Origin: an uncultured Alphaproteobacteria bacterium
GTDB lineage: Bacteria; Pseudomonadota; Alphaproteobacteria; Rhizobiales; Aestuariivirgaceae
Length of the DNA: 64,000 nt
Assembly: GCA_945957365.1 (NCBI GenBank)
Contig: CAMFKI010000002.1
Location: 390,710-454,709 of the forward strand
Direction: 5' to 3'
Part shown: piece after piece, positions 8,480-16,305 of the stretch
Position numbering within the stretch: the first letter of the stretch is position 1
Layout: the number at the start of each line of letters is the position of its first letter
The notes under the pieces: model-generated
Databases searched by the model: none
Seen by the model: only the letters and a program-made list of their open reading frames with translations
Told to the model about the DNA's origin: nothing
Made by a program: the position numbers and the translations under genes

Positions 8480-9346
8480 CTATGTGTACTGAATCTGGGC
8501 TTGGGTGATGTTGGAGTGAGGCGGCACGGACTGGGTGAGCCAGACGTTGCCGCCAATGACCGAGTCATGTCCGATGGTGATGCGACCGAGGATGGTGGCG
8601 CCGGCATAGATCACCACATTGTCCTCGATCACCGGGTGGCGCGGCTGGCCCTTGACGAGTGAACCATCCGGCCGCTCTTCGAAGCGCTTGGCGCCGAGCG
8701 TCACCGCCTGGTAGAGCCGCACGTTGCGCCCGATCACCGCCGTCTGGCCGATGACCACACCAGCGCCGTGGTCGATGAAGAAGCTCTCGCCGATGCGTGC
8801 TCCCGGATGGATGTCGATGGCCGTCGATTCCTGCGCGATGTCGGCGATGAGCCTGGCGATCAGCCGTGCGCCGCTGGCATAGAGTTGCCGAGCGAAGCGA
8901 TGATAGATGATGGCAATGGTGCCGCGATAGCAGAGCACGATTTCCGCAATGCTTTCGGCCGCGGGATCGCCGCGGTAGGCGGCCTGGAAATCGCTGACCA
9001 GCAGGCCACGGATCACCGGCAGCTGGTCCTCGAATTCATCAAGGATGAGCTTCGCCCTTTGCTTCAGCTCGGCGTCGTTGCGCGGTTCAGGCAGATCGAA
9101 CTGCAGGCTGCGCTGGATCTGGTCGTGCAACAGGTGCAGTGCCGAGGCGATGCGTTCCGCCACGTAGTCGTCGATCGCCATTTCGGCGAACAGCGCCTGT
9201 CCGAAATGGGTGGGGAACAGGGCAGCGCAGAGCGCGTCGAGGATCAACTGCAGGCTGGTCCGCGATGGCAGCTCTCGGACGAGGCCCCTGTGCCGGATGT
9301 TGTGCGTGATCTCCCGGGAGGTTCTCAGCCCTTCGACGACGCCCAA
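8480..9346 (-). CDS. epsC: Serine O-acetyltransferase EpsC (CysE-type)
   Basis: Makes O-acetylserine, the carbon acceptor for cysteine synthesis. The 288-aa protein has the alpha-helical N-terminal domain and, from about residue 190, the left-handed beta-helix hexapeptide repeats (IDIHPGARIGESFFIDHGAG, then VVIGQTAVIG and VTLGAKRF). The start is a TTG at 9346, preceded by AGGAG at 8-nt spacing; the ATG seven bases further upstream is out of frame. It is the first gene of the encapsulin operon. EpsC-type enzymes accompany Family 2A encapsulins, placing the compartment directly in cysteine metabolism. Confidence 0.93.
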   Translation of the reverse strand: MGVVEGLRTSREITHNIRHRGLVRELPSRTSLQLILDALCAALFPTHFGQALFAEMAIDDYVAERIASALHLLHDQIQRSLQFDLPEPRNDAELKQRAKLILDEFEDQLPVIRGLLVSDFQAAYRGDPAAESIAEIVLCYRGTIAIIYHRFARQLYASGARLIARLIADIAQESTAIDIHPGARIGESFFIDHGAGVVIGQTAVIGRNVRLYQAVTLGAKRFEERPDGSLVKGQPRHPVIEDNVVIYAGATILGRITIGHDSVIGGNVWLTQSVPPHSNITQAQIQYT

Positions 9347-9622
9347 CGTCCATGCTCCTGCTTGGTGATCACAATGGCGGGCACCCCACAGCGCGTTGTC
9401 CCCGGAGGTTGAGTGTAGTGACGCCGGATCGAAAGTGTTGTTAGAAATCTTGATGCGGTGTTTGAGGAATTCTCAGCTGCAGGGCATGCGTTGAGAGGCT
9501 CTTGAGCAAAACTCTCCTCGGCATTGCGATCTTCTCAGCTGTGGCTTGACCGGGGCGATGATAGGAAGGTGATGTCGGCCCCGCTGCAGCTCGCAGTGCG
9601 AGTTGACTTCCTCCCCAGACTT

Positions 9623-9650
9623 GGGCCGCCGGTTCCGGCGGCCCTCTTTT
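9623..9650 (+). terminator. Terminator-like hairpin with T tract
   Basis: GGGCCGCC, a 6-nt loop and GGCGGCCC form an 8-bp perfect stem, followed by TCTTTT. It points along the plus strand but no plus-strand gene ends just before it. It could end an unannotated small RNA or mark a lost gene. Confidence 0.5.
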
Positions 9651-9747
9651 GTTGAGCGTGGATCGCGATACGACGGCATTGGCCGGAACGGATCTCTCCG
9701 CCCCGGCCACGCCCGAGGTGGCCGCCGCCCCGGCGGCACCCGCAGCT

Positions 9748-9771
9748 CATAGAATACTAATTATATGGATG
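9748..9771 (+). promoter_or_regulatory. Copy 1 of a shared 24-bp motif, upstream of the Rrf2 gene
   Basis: The 24-mer beginning CATAGAATACTAAT matches the copy at 11626-11649 at 17 of 24 positions by direct comparison. It also overlaps an imperfect inverted repeat (AATACTAAT / ATTGGTAAT, 9753-9780). It lies about 100 bp upstream of the Rrf2 start. Proposed as an operator of that regulator by position only. Confidence 0.4.
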
Positions 9772-9872
9772 ATTGGTAATATCATTGCCCCCTGCGGCTG
9801 GCAAGCGCTCTGTGCCGGCTTGACGCGGGGCGCATGGCGTTGGATCACTGCATCTGCCATCAGGAAGACGTC

Positions 9873-10349
9873 ATGCTGACTCGCAAGGGAAAATACGGGT
9901 TGAAAGCGTTGCTGCACCTCGGCGGACTGGCCCCTGGCCAGTCGGCGCCGGTGAGCGAGATCGCCGAGACGAACAATATCTCCAAGAAATTCCTCGACGG
10001 CATCATGGCGGAACTGCGCAATGCGGGCTTCGTCAATTCCCGCTATGGGCGCGAGGGCGGCTTCTCGCTGTCCCGGCCGGGCAAGGACATCATGGTGGGG
10101 CACGTCATCCGCGTGCTGGACGGGCCGCTCTCGCCCATCCCCTGCGCCAGCAAGGCCTATTACCAGACATGCGATGACTGTGAGGACGAGAAGACCTGTC
10201 AGGTGCGGCTGGTGATGCTCGAGGTCCGCAATGCCATTGCCGGCATCCTCGACAACATGTCGGTGGAGCAGATGCGCAAGATCGGCGGACCGTCGGGTGT
10301 GGCGAAAGTCGCCCGCGCCGCCTCGGCGCGCGCAAGAGTGAAGGCCTGA
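9873..10349 (+). CDS. Rrf2-family transcriptional regulator (CymR/IscR-like)
   Basis: A 158-aa winged-helix regulator. The N-terminal half has the Rrf2 pattern: MLTRKGKYGLKALLHL, then VSEIAETNNISKKFLDGIMA as the HTH and GREGGFSLSRP as the wing. Residues about 92-109 hold four cysteines (CASKAYYQTCDDCEDEKTC); three in this segment would be a usual Fe-S ligand set, so iron-sulfur or redox sensing is possible. I chose the ATG at 9873, preceded by AGGAAG; an in-frame ATG 39 bp upstream has a poorer site and would add residues absent from the family. Facing the encapsulin operon and followed by sulfur-acquisition genes, it is the likely local regulator of sulfur or cysteine status. Confidence 0.88.
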   Translation: MLTRKGKYGLKALLHLGGLAPGQSAPVSEIAETNNISKKFLDGIMAELRNAGFVNSRYGREGGFSLSRPGKDIMVGHVIRVLDGPLSPIPCASKAYYQTCDDCEDEKTCQVRLVMLEVRNAIAGILDNMSVEQMRKIGGPSGVAKVARAASARARVKA

Positions 10350-10390
10350 CACTGCTCGACATTTGTGCAGCGCAAAAATTTCTCAGCTTT

Positions 10391-10414
10391 GAACGTATAG
10401 TAACTCAATAGACG
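10391..10414 (+). promoter_or_regulatory. Copy 2 of the shared 24-bp motif
   Basis: The segment containing TATAGTAACTCAATAGACG lies about 60 bp upstream of the FAD-protein start. Over its 3' 20 bases (to the following TT) it matches the copy at 11626-11649 at 16 of 20 positions. Proposed regulatory site shared with the Rrf2 and FMN-reductase promoters. Confidence 0.45.
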
Positions 10415-10472
10415 TTTGACAGCCGTATGGTAGCGTCCGCACCATAATCAGTTCGTCAGCAGGTCACAATTC

Positions 10473-11588
10473 GTGTCTCGTTTCGCCAGCAAGGCGGTCA
10501 TTGTCATTGGAAGCGGTGTGAGCGCGAGCCTGGTCGAGGCACGGCTGCGTGCCACGGGTCCTGCATGTCTCTCCGTTACAGTGCTTGGGCGCGGACAGTT
10601 CGGACAGTGCCACTCTCTCAGCGAGACATCAGGGGCTGTGATTGCGAAGCTCTCGGACGGCCGATCGATTGCCGCTGATGCAGCCGTTCTTGCCACAGGT
10701 TGCGCCACCTTCCGCGCCCATGAGAGAAGCGGCTTCGGCACCATCAAGGAGTTGCCGCAAGACCAGGGCGCTGATGCCGACGAGACAGTTCTGATCGCAG
10801 GAGCGGGGTCCCGCGCATTGCGCTATGCCCTTGCCGCCATGCAGTCGGGCCATCGCGGTCCGTTGTTTGTGGTCGACAGAATTGGGCCTGTCCCGGCGCT
10901 TACTTGCGCTGGCACGCTTGAACTGTCTCCGGCCGACCTCCCGCTCGGCACCGGATTGCGCTTCGCGCTGCGCTGGTTCCGGCGCATTGCCGGTTGGGCG
11001 GCGGCGAACGGATTTGGCACCGGCGACCTTGTGAACGGCCTGAGACCGCATGTGCCATTGATCTGGCAGCATCTGACGTCGGCAGAACGCCGCCGCTTCG
11101 TGGTGCATCTGCGGCCGCTGTGGCTGCGTGCCAGCGACCGGCTGACGGCCGAGGAACATAGGACAGTGGACAAATTCTTCCAGTCTAGCCAGCTTCGCTT
11201 CGTTCGCGGTCGCTTGCTGACAACCGCCAAGGTTGGCGGAAGCGTGGTCGCCAGGCTTAAGCACTTTCCCAGCGGAAACATCGAGACAGTGCGGGCAGGC
11301 CTGGCGTTGAGCTTCGAGGACGCACCGCCGGGTCGTGACCAGTTCGCGGGGACCGTCGTCGCGGGCTTGCTCGAAAGAGGCATGGCCCGTCCGGATGACT
11401 TCGAATACGGACTCGACGTGACCGAGGATTGTGCACTCATCAGCGCGCGGGGAGCGGCCTCGGGCCGTATCTTCGCTGTCGGCGCGCCCACGCGCGGCCG
11501 CTTCGTGGACGCGATGGAGATCGACTGCATCCGCATGCAGTCCGAACGCGTGGCGCAGTCAATCTTCGCCACGATAACTGCAACATAA
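10473..11588 (+). CDS. FAD/NAD(P)-binding protein, shortened paralogue
   Basis: A 371-aa probable flavoprotein related to the 478-aa protein at 21066-22502. Shared blocks include a second nucleotide-binding fold (ETVLIAGAGSRALRYALAAM versus RVLVVGTGLTMADVVASL), a GHRGP segment, and an alpha-helical block with SAERRRFVVHLRPLW versus SSERRRTVRHLRVFW. The first dinucleotide-binding region is reduced: VIVIGSGVSAS is followed almost at once by the part equivalent to residue 130 or so of the longer protein, so about 100 residues are missing and FAD binding may be impaired. Start is GTG at 10473 with a weak ribosome-binding site. It precedes the FMN reductase gene. Substrate unknown; flavin transfer or sulfur-compound oxidation is possible from context. 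Confidence 0.7.
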   Translation: MSRFASKAVIVIGSGVSASLVEARLRATGPACLSVTVLGRGQFGQCHSLSETSGAVIAKLSDGRSIAADAAVLATGCATFRAHERSGFGTIKELPQDQGADADETVLIAGAGSRALRYALAAMQSGHRGPLFVVDRIGPVPALTCAGTLELSPADLPLGTGLRFALRWFRRIAGWAAANGFGTGDLVNGLRPHVPLIWQHLTSAERRRFVVHLRPLWLRASDRLTAEEHRTVDKFFQSSQLRFVRGRLLTTAKVGGSVVARLKHFPSGNIETVRAGLALSFEDAPPGRDQFAGTVVAGLLERGMARPDDFEYGLDVTEDCALISARGAASGRIFAVGAPTRGRFVDAMEIDCIRMQSERVAQSIFATITAT

Positions 11589-11625
11589 ACTGACGTGAGA
11601 AATCTTGGAAAATGCCTTCTTGACT

Positions 11626-11649
11626 CATAGTCTAGTAAATCGATAGATG
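11626..11649 (+). promoter_or_regulatory. Copy 3 of the shared 24-bp motif, at a candidate promoter
   Basis: The 24-mer beginning CATAGTCTAGTAAATC follows directly after a -35-like TTGACT (11620-11625) and reaches across a -10-like ATAGAT (11643-11648, 17-bp spacing). A protein bound here would cover the promoter of the sulfur operon. Two similar copies lie at 9748 and 10391. Confidence 0.45.
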
Positions 11650-11676
11650 TTAAGTATTAATAGCGGAGCGCTTCTC

Positions 11677-12264
11677 ATGACAAAACTCTCCATCGTCGGT
11701 GTCTCTGGCAGCCTGTCACGCCCGTCGCGGACGTCCGTTCTCGTGTCGAGCGTGCTCGACGGTGTGGCGCGGCAGCGTGAAGCCGCCGTGCAGCTCTTCG
11801 ATCTTCATGAGCTGTCCACCGGGTTCTTCGGAGCCGGCTTCTACGACAAGCTTCCCCGTCACCACCAGCAGGTCATCGACCACATCGAGGCGGCGGATCT
11901 TCTCGTCGTCGGCACGCCGGTCTACCGCGGCTCCTACTCCGGGGCATTCAAGCATCTGTTCGATCTCGTCCGGCACGACCGACTGAAGGCAAAGCCCATC
12001 GTTCTCACCGCGACGGGCGGATCGCAGCTTCATGGTCTGATGACCGAGCATCAACTCCGCCCGCTCTTCGGTTTCTTCGGCGCATTGACCTTGCCGACGA
12101 CCGTTTATGCGATTGAGAGCGACTTCACGGATTACGCCGTCAGCAATCCCGCGATCCGGAGCCGAATCGAGCAGGCGACCGAAGAGGCACTGCACGCGCT
12201 CGCCCCCCGCCGACCGGTGATCGTGCCGTCATCCGCCGCCGCGGCGGCCGCCGCAAACGCCTGA
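11677..12264 (+). CDS. msuE: NADPH-dependent FMN reductase (MsuE/SsuE family)
   Basis: Flavodoxin-fold reductase that supplies reduced FMN to two-component monooxygenases. The 195-aa protein has the phosphate-binding start VGVSGSLSRPSRTSVLV, then LLVVGTPVYRGSYSGAFKHL and the LTATGGSQLHGLMTEHQLRP block typical of MsuE/SsuE. The ATG at 11677 follows GGAG; an in-frame ATG 30 bp upstream lacks a site. The C-terminus is an alanine run (AAAAAAANA). It opens the sulfur-acquisition operon and would feed FMNH2 to the three flavin monooxygenases encoded downstream. Confidence 0.9.
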   Translation: MTKLSIVGVSGSLSRPSRTSVLVSSVLDGVARQREAAVQLFDLHELSTGFFGAGFYDKLPRHHQQVIDHIEAADLLVVGTPVYRGSYSGAFKHLFDLVRHDRLKAKPIVLTATGGSQLHGLMTEHQLRPLFGFFGALTLPTTVYAIESDFTDYAVSNPAIRSRIEQATEEALHALAPRRPVIVPSSAAAAAAANA

Positions 12265-12290
12265 GCCAATCCAATCCAGGAGCCGACATC

Positions 12291-13424
12291 ATGAACGTCG
12301 CCGTGAAGCCCAAGGACATTTCCCGCAACCGCCCCCAGGACATCAAGTTCGCCTATTGGGTGCCCAACGTCTCGGGCGGGCTCGTCATCAGCAAGATCGA
12401 GCAGCGCACCAGCTGGGACCTGGCCTATAACGTCAAGCTGGCGCAGATCGCGGAGAAGAGCGGCTTCGACTATGCCCTGTCGCAAATCCGCTTCACCGCC
12501 GGGTATGGAGCCGAATACCAGCATGAATCGGTGGCCATCAGCCACGCGCTGATCGCCTCGACCGAGCGGCTCAACGTCATCGCCGCGATTCTGCCGGGGC
12601 CCTGGCACCCGGCCGTGGTGGCCAAGCAGATCGCCACCATCAGCCAGCTGCACGGCGGCCGCGTTTCCGTGAACATCGTCAGCGGCTGGTTCCGCGGCGA
12701 ATTCCAGGCGATCGGACTCGAGTGGCTGGATCATGACGAGCGCTACCGCCGCTCGGAGGAATTCATCCGCTCGCTGCGCGGCATCTGGACGGAAGACAAC
12801 TTCAACTTCCAGGGCGACTTCTACCGCTTCAAGAACTACAGCCTGAAGCCGAAGCCGGTGCATCCTCTGCCCGAGATCTTCCAGGGCGGCAGTTCGCGCG
12901 CCGCGCGTGACATGGCGTCGCGCGTATCCGACTGGTACTTCACCAATGGCAACACCGTCGAAGGCATCAAGGCCCAGGTTGACGACATCCGCGCCAAGGC
13001 GGCGGAGAACGGCCACAGCGTCAAGATCGGCGTCAATGCCTTCGCCATTGCACGTGAAACCGAGGCCGAGGCCCGGAAGGTCCTGGACGAGATCATCGCC
13101 AAGGCCGACCCGGAAGCCGTCAACGCCTTTGGCCACGAGGTGAAGAATGCCGGCAAGGCCTCACCCGAAGGTGAGGGAAACTGGGCCAAGTCGACATTCG
13201 AGGACCTCGTCCAGTACAACGACGGCTTCAAGACCAACCTGATCGGCACGCCGCAGCAGATCGCCGAGCGCATCGTCGCCCTGAAGAAGGTCGGCGTGGA
13301 TCTCGTGTTGCTCGGCTTCCTGCACTTCCAGGAAGAGGTCGAGTATTTCGGCAAGAAGGTCATCCCGCTGGTACGTGAACTCGAGGCCCGCGAAGCCCGT
13401 GCCCACGCCAAGGTGGAGGCCTGA
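12291..13424 (+). CDS. sfnG: Dimethylsulfone monooxygenase SfnG-like (LLM class)
   Basis: FMNH2-dependent monooxygenase of the bacterial luciferase (TIM-barrel) superfamily, 377 aa. The family pattern is strong: FAYWVPNVSGGLVISKIEQR at the start, then DYALSQIRFTAGYGAEYQHE, GRVSVNIVSGWFRGEF and EIFQGGSSRAARDMA. SfnG converts dimethylsulfone to methanesulfinate, which is used for sulfur. A good ribosome-binding site (AGGAG) precedes the ATG. It lies 26 bp after the FMN reductase gene and 3 bp before an ABC ATPase, so reductase, oxygenase and importer share an operon. Exact substrate is inferred from family. Confidence 0.9.
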   Translation: MNVAVKPKDISRNRPQDIKFAYWVPNVSGGLVISKIEQRTSWDLAYNVKLAQIAEKSGFDYALSQIRFTAGYGAEYQHESVAISHALIASTERLNVIAAILPGPWHPAVVAKQIATISQLHGGRVSVNIVSGWFRGEFQAIGLEWLDHDERYRRSEEFIRSLRGIWTEDNFNFQGDFYRFKNYSLKPKPVHPLPEIFQGGSSRAARDMASRVSDWYFTNGNTVEGIKAQVDDIRAKAAENGHSVKIGVNAFAIARETEAEARKVLDEIIAKADPEAVNAFGHEVKNAGKASPEGEGNWAKSTFEDLVQYNDGFKTNLIGTPQQIAERIVALKKVGVDLVLLGFLHFQEEVEYFGKKVIPLVRELEAREARAHAKVEA

Positions 13425-13427
13425 GCC

Positions 13428-14324
13428 ATGGGAGTCGAGCGCGGTGCGGTGGCCTTCGAACACTGGGCCTATCCTCATGACCTTCCGCTGGAGGCTGAAG
13501 CGGACGAAGGCGTGAGCCTGCCTGTGGACCACGAAGCCATCGTCGCCGCCCACGCCATCTCGATCTCCTTCGGCGGCGTGAAGGCGCTGTCGGATGTGGA
13601 CCTCACGGTACGGGCCGGGCAGATCCACGCCATCATCGGGCCCAATGGCGCCGGCAAGAGTTCGCTGCTGAACGTCATCGGCGGCCTCTACCAGGCGGAC
13701 CATGGCACGGTGTCGATTTCCGGACGGCGCTTCCGCAAGGTGCCCACCCAGCGACTGGCGCGGCTCGGCGTCGCCCGCACCTTCCAGAACCTCGCCTTGT
13801 TCAAGGGCCTCAGCGTTCTGGACAACGTGGTCACCGGCCGGGTCTCGGCGGCGCGCGCCACGTTCGTCGAAAACATCATTGGCCTCGGCCGCGCGCGGCG
13901 CGAGGAGGAAAGTGCCAGAGCCGCGGCCCTCGAGATCATCGGCTTCCTCGACCTCGCGGAGGTGAAGGACCGGGTGGCGGGTACGCTGCCCTATGGCATC
14001 CAGAAGCGTGTGGAACTGGCCCGCGCGCTCGTCTCGAAGCCGCGCCTCGTGCTGCTCGACGAACCGATGGCCGGCATGACCGCCACCGAGAAGCAGGAGA
14101 TGGCGCAGTTCGTCAAGGCGACGCGCGACAGCTTCGGCACCACCATCATCCTCATCGAGCACGACATCGGCGTGGTGATGGGCCTGTCGGACCGCGTGGC
14201 GGTGCTCGACTATGGCCGCAAGATCGCCGACGGCAGCCCGGAGGAGGTCCAGAAGGATCAGGCCGTGATCGATGCCTATCTGGGTGTCGCGCATGACGGC
14301 GAGAGCCAGCAGGAGGCCGCGTGA
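13428..14324 (+). CDS. ABC transporter ATPase, LivG type
   Basis: ATPase of a branched-chain-amino-acid-type importer, 298 aa. Walker A is IIGPNGAGKSSL, the Q-loop region ARTFQNLALFKGLSVLDNV, the signature region is LPYGIQKRVELARAL (a variant of LSGGQ) and Walker B is RLVLLDEPMAGM. About 40 extra residues precede the usual LivG start, ending at HAISISFGG. The gene follows sfnG by 3 bp and its stop overlaps the permease start by one base. In this setting the cargo is more likely an organosulfur compound than an amino acid. Confidence 0.92.
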   Translation: MGVERGAVAFEHWAYPHDLPLEAEADEGVSLPVDHEAIVAAHAISISFGGVKALSDVDLTVRAGQIHAIIGPNGAGKSSLLNVIGGLYQADHGTVSISGRRFRKVPTQRLARLGVARTFQNLALFKGLSVLDNVVTGRVSAARATFVENIIGLGRARREEESARAAALEIIGFLDLAEVKDRVAGTLPYGIQKRVELARALVSKPRLVLLDEPMAGMTATEKQEMAQFVKATRDSFGTTIILIEHDIGVVMGLSDRVAVLDYGRKIADGSPEEVQKDQAVIDAYLGVAHDGESQQEAA

Positions 14325-15223
14325 TGGACGGCGGCTTCGACTGGTCGTTCTTCGTCGAGGTACTGACCGGCGGACTCCTGTCCGGCGTCATGTACTCCCT
14401 CGTCGCGATCGGCTTCGTGCTCATCTACAAGACCTCCGGCGTCCTGAATTTCGCCCAGGGTTCGATGGTGCTGTTCGCGGCCCTCACCTTCGTGAGCCTG
14501 CTGGAGAAGGGCATGCCCTTCGCAGTGGCGCTGGCGCTGACGCTGATCGCCATGATCCTGCTGGGCCTCGCCATCGAGCGGGCCGTGCTGCGGCCGCTCG
14601 TCAACAAGGCGCCGATCACGCTGTTCATGGCGACGCTGGGCCTCGCCTATGTGATCGAAGGGTCTGCACAGCTCATCTGGGGTACCCAGGTGCATGGCCT
14701 CGACCTCGGCATCGAAGACGTACCGCTGGAGTTTTCAGGCGTGCTGGTTTCGACCTTCGATCTCTTCGCGGCCGGCGTGGCGGCGGTGATGGTGATCGCG
14801 TTGACACTGTTCTTCCGCTACACCCGCGTGGGCCTCGCCTTCCGCGCCGTCGCGGACGATCAGTTCGCGGCACTCGCCGTGGGCCTTCGCCTCCCTCACA
14901 TCTGGGCCACCGTCTGGGCGGCCGCCGGCATCGTGGCGCTCGTCGCCGGGCTGCTCTGGGGCGCGCGGCTGGGCGTGCAGTTCTCGCTCTCCCTCATCGT
15001 GCTGAAGGCGCTCCCGGTGCTGGTGCTCGGCGGCTTCGACTCGATTGCGGGCGCGATCGTGGGCGGGCTCATCATCGGAGCCACCGAGAAGCTTGGCGAA
15101 GTCTACATCGGCGACTATTTCGGCGGCGGCATCGAGAGCTGGCTTGCCTATGCCGTGGCGCTCGTCTTCCTCCTCATCAAGCCCTCGGGCCTGTTCGGCC
15201 AGAAACTCGTGGAAAGGGTCTGA
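14324..15223 (+). CDS. ABC transporter permease, LivH type
   Basis: Inner-membrane permease of 299 aa, nearly all hydrophobic. Conserved family segments are GLLSGVMYSLVAIGFVLIYK, GVLNFAQGSMVLFAA and, near the C-terminus, LPVLVLGGFDSIAGAIVGGL. The ATG at 14324 overlaps the ATPase stop (TGATG); a GTG one codon earlier is possible. It would pair with the LivM-type permease encoded one base downstream. Confidence 0.93.
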   Translation: MDGGFDWSFFVEVLTGGLLSGVMYSLVAIGFVLIYKTSGVLNFAQGSMVLFAALTFVSLLEKGMPFAVALALTLIAMILLGLAIERAVLRPLVNKAPITLFMATLGLAYVIEGSAQLIWGTQVHGLDLGIEDVPLEFSGVLVSTFDLFAAGVAAVMVIALTLFFRYTRVGLAFRAVADDQFAALAVGLRLPHIWATVWAAAGIVALVAGLLWGARLGVQFSLSLIVLKALPVLVLGGFDSIAGAIVGGLIIGATEKLGEVYIGDYFGGGIESWLAYAVALVFLLIKPSGLFGQKLVERV

Positions 15224-15224
15224 C

Positions 15225-16256
15225 ATGACCGCCGTCACCATCGAGTCCCGCAAGCCCTTCAGCCTCCCCGGCTGGGCCGCCACGGCAGCCGTGCTCGGCG
15301 TCGCCTATGTCGGCGTGCCCTTGCTTGCATCAAACTACGTGCTCGAGGCGCTGCTCATCCCCTTCCTGGCACTCAGCCTCGCGGCTCTCGGCCTCAACGT
15401 GTTGACGGGCTATGCGGGCATGGTGTCGCTCGGCAGTGCCGCCTTCATGGCGGTGGGCGCCTACACCGCCTACAATGTAGCGCTGCGCCTGCCCGGCACG
15501 CCGCTGCCGCTGGTGCTGGCCGTGGCGGGCTTCGCGGCGGCGGCGATCGGCCTCCTCTTCGGCCTTCCCAGCCTCCGGCTGCGCGGCTTCTACCTTGCCG
15601 TGTCGACGCTCGCCGCGCAGTTCTTCGTTCAGTGGGCGCTGACCAAGTTCGACTGGTTCTCGAACGGCAATTCCTCGGGCGTCATCGACACGCCGCCGCT
15701 GAGCGTCTTCGGCATCGGCTTCGACGGGACCATCGGCCGCTATCTCTTCGCACTCACAGTGGTCACGGTGATCACCTTCCTCGTGCACCGCCTGGTGATT
15801 TCCCAGACGGGCCGCAACTTCATTGCCATCCGCGACAACGAGACCGCGGCGCGGGTGATCGGCGTCCCTGTGCTGAGGACCAAGCTTCTCGCCTTCGGCA
15901 TCTCCTCCTTCATCATCGGCGTGGCCGGCGTGCTCTGGGCCTTCGCCTATCTGCGCACGGTGGAGCCCGCAGGCTTCAACCTCGACCGCTCTTTCCAGAT
16001 CCTCTTCATCATCATCATCGGCGGACTCGCCTCGATCCGCGGCGCCTTCTTCGGCGCAGCCCTGATCGTGGTCTTCCCGCTGGTGCTGTCCCGGCTCGGC
16101 AGCTTCCTCCTCGGCGGCCTGTTCGACTCCGGGGTTCTCGACATGAGCCAGCGCATCGTCCTCGGCGCGCTGATCATCATCTTCCTGATCGCCGAACCGG
16201 ACGGATTGGTGGCCCTCTGGGACCGGTTCAGACGGCGAGTTTTCCCGGGCACCTGA
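15225..16256 (+). CDS. ABC transporter permease, LivM type
   Basis: Second inner-membrane permease, 343 aa. Typical segments are LAALGLNVLTGYAGMVSLGSA, FGLPSLRLRGFYLAVSTLAA and RDNETAARVIGVPVLRTKLLA. The start at 15225 (MTAVTIES) lies one base after the LivH stop; the much longer open frame upstream is a shadow of LivH. With the LivG/LivF ATPases and the periplasmic protein it completes the importer. Confidence 0.93.
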   Translation: MTAVTIESRKPFSLPGWAATAAVLGVAYVGVPLLASNYVLEALLIPFLALSLAALGLNVLTGYAGMVSLGSAAFMAVGAYTAYNVALRLPGTPLPLVLAVAGFAAAAIGLLFGLPSLRLRGFYLAVSTLAAQFFVQWALTKFDWFSNGNSSGVIDTPPLSVFGIGFDGTIGRYLFALTVVTVITFLVHRLVISQTGRNFIAIRDNETAARVIGVPVLRTKLLAFGISSFIIGVAGVLWAFAYLRTVEPAGFNLDRSFQILFIIIIGGLASIRGAFFGAALIVVFPLVLSRLGSFLLGGLFDSGVLDMSQRIVLGALIIIFLIAEPDGLVALWDRFRRRVFPGT

Positions 16257-16305
16257 CCTCTCAACCATAGCCGTCTGAAATGCCGGCCAATTCGGAGAAT
16301 GCGAC

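Larger units (their letters stand above)
9347..9872. other. Intergenic region between epsC and the Rrf2 gene
   Basis: About 525 bp separating the encapsulin operon (minus) from the Rrf2 gene (plus); both sets of promoters must lie here. The only structures I can support are a terminator-like hairpin at 9623-9650 and an AT-rich segment at 9748-9785 carrying a motif shared with two downstream promoters. Short open frames on the minus strand (about 70-90 codons) resemble no family I know and are probably spurious. Confidence 0.5.
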
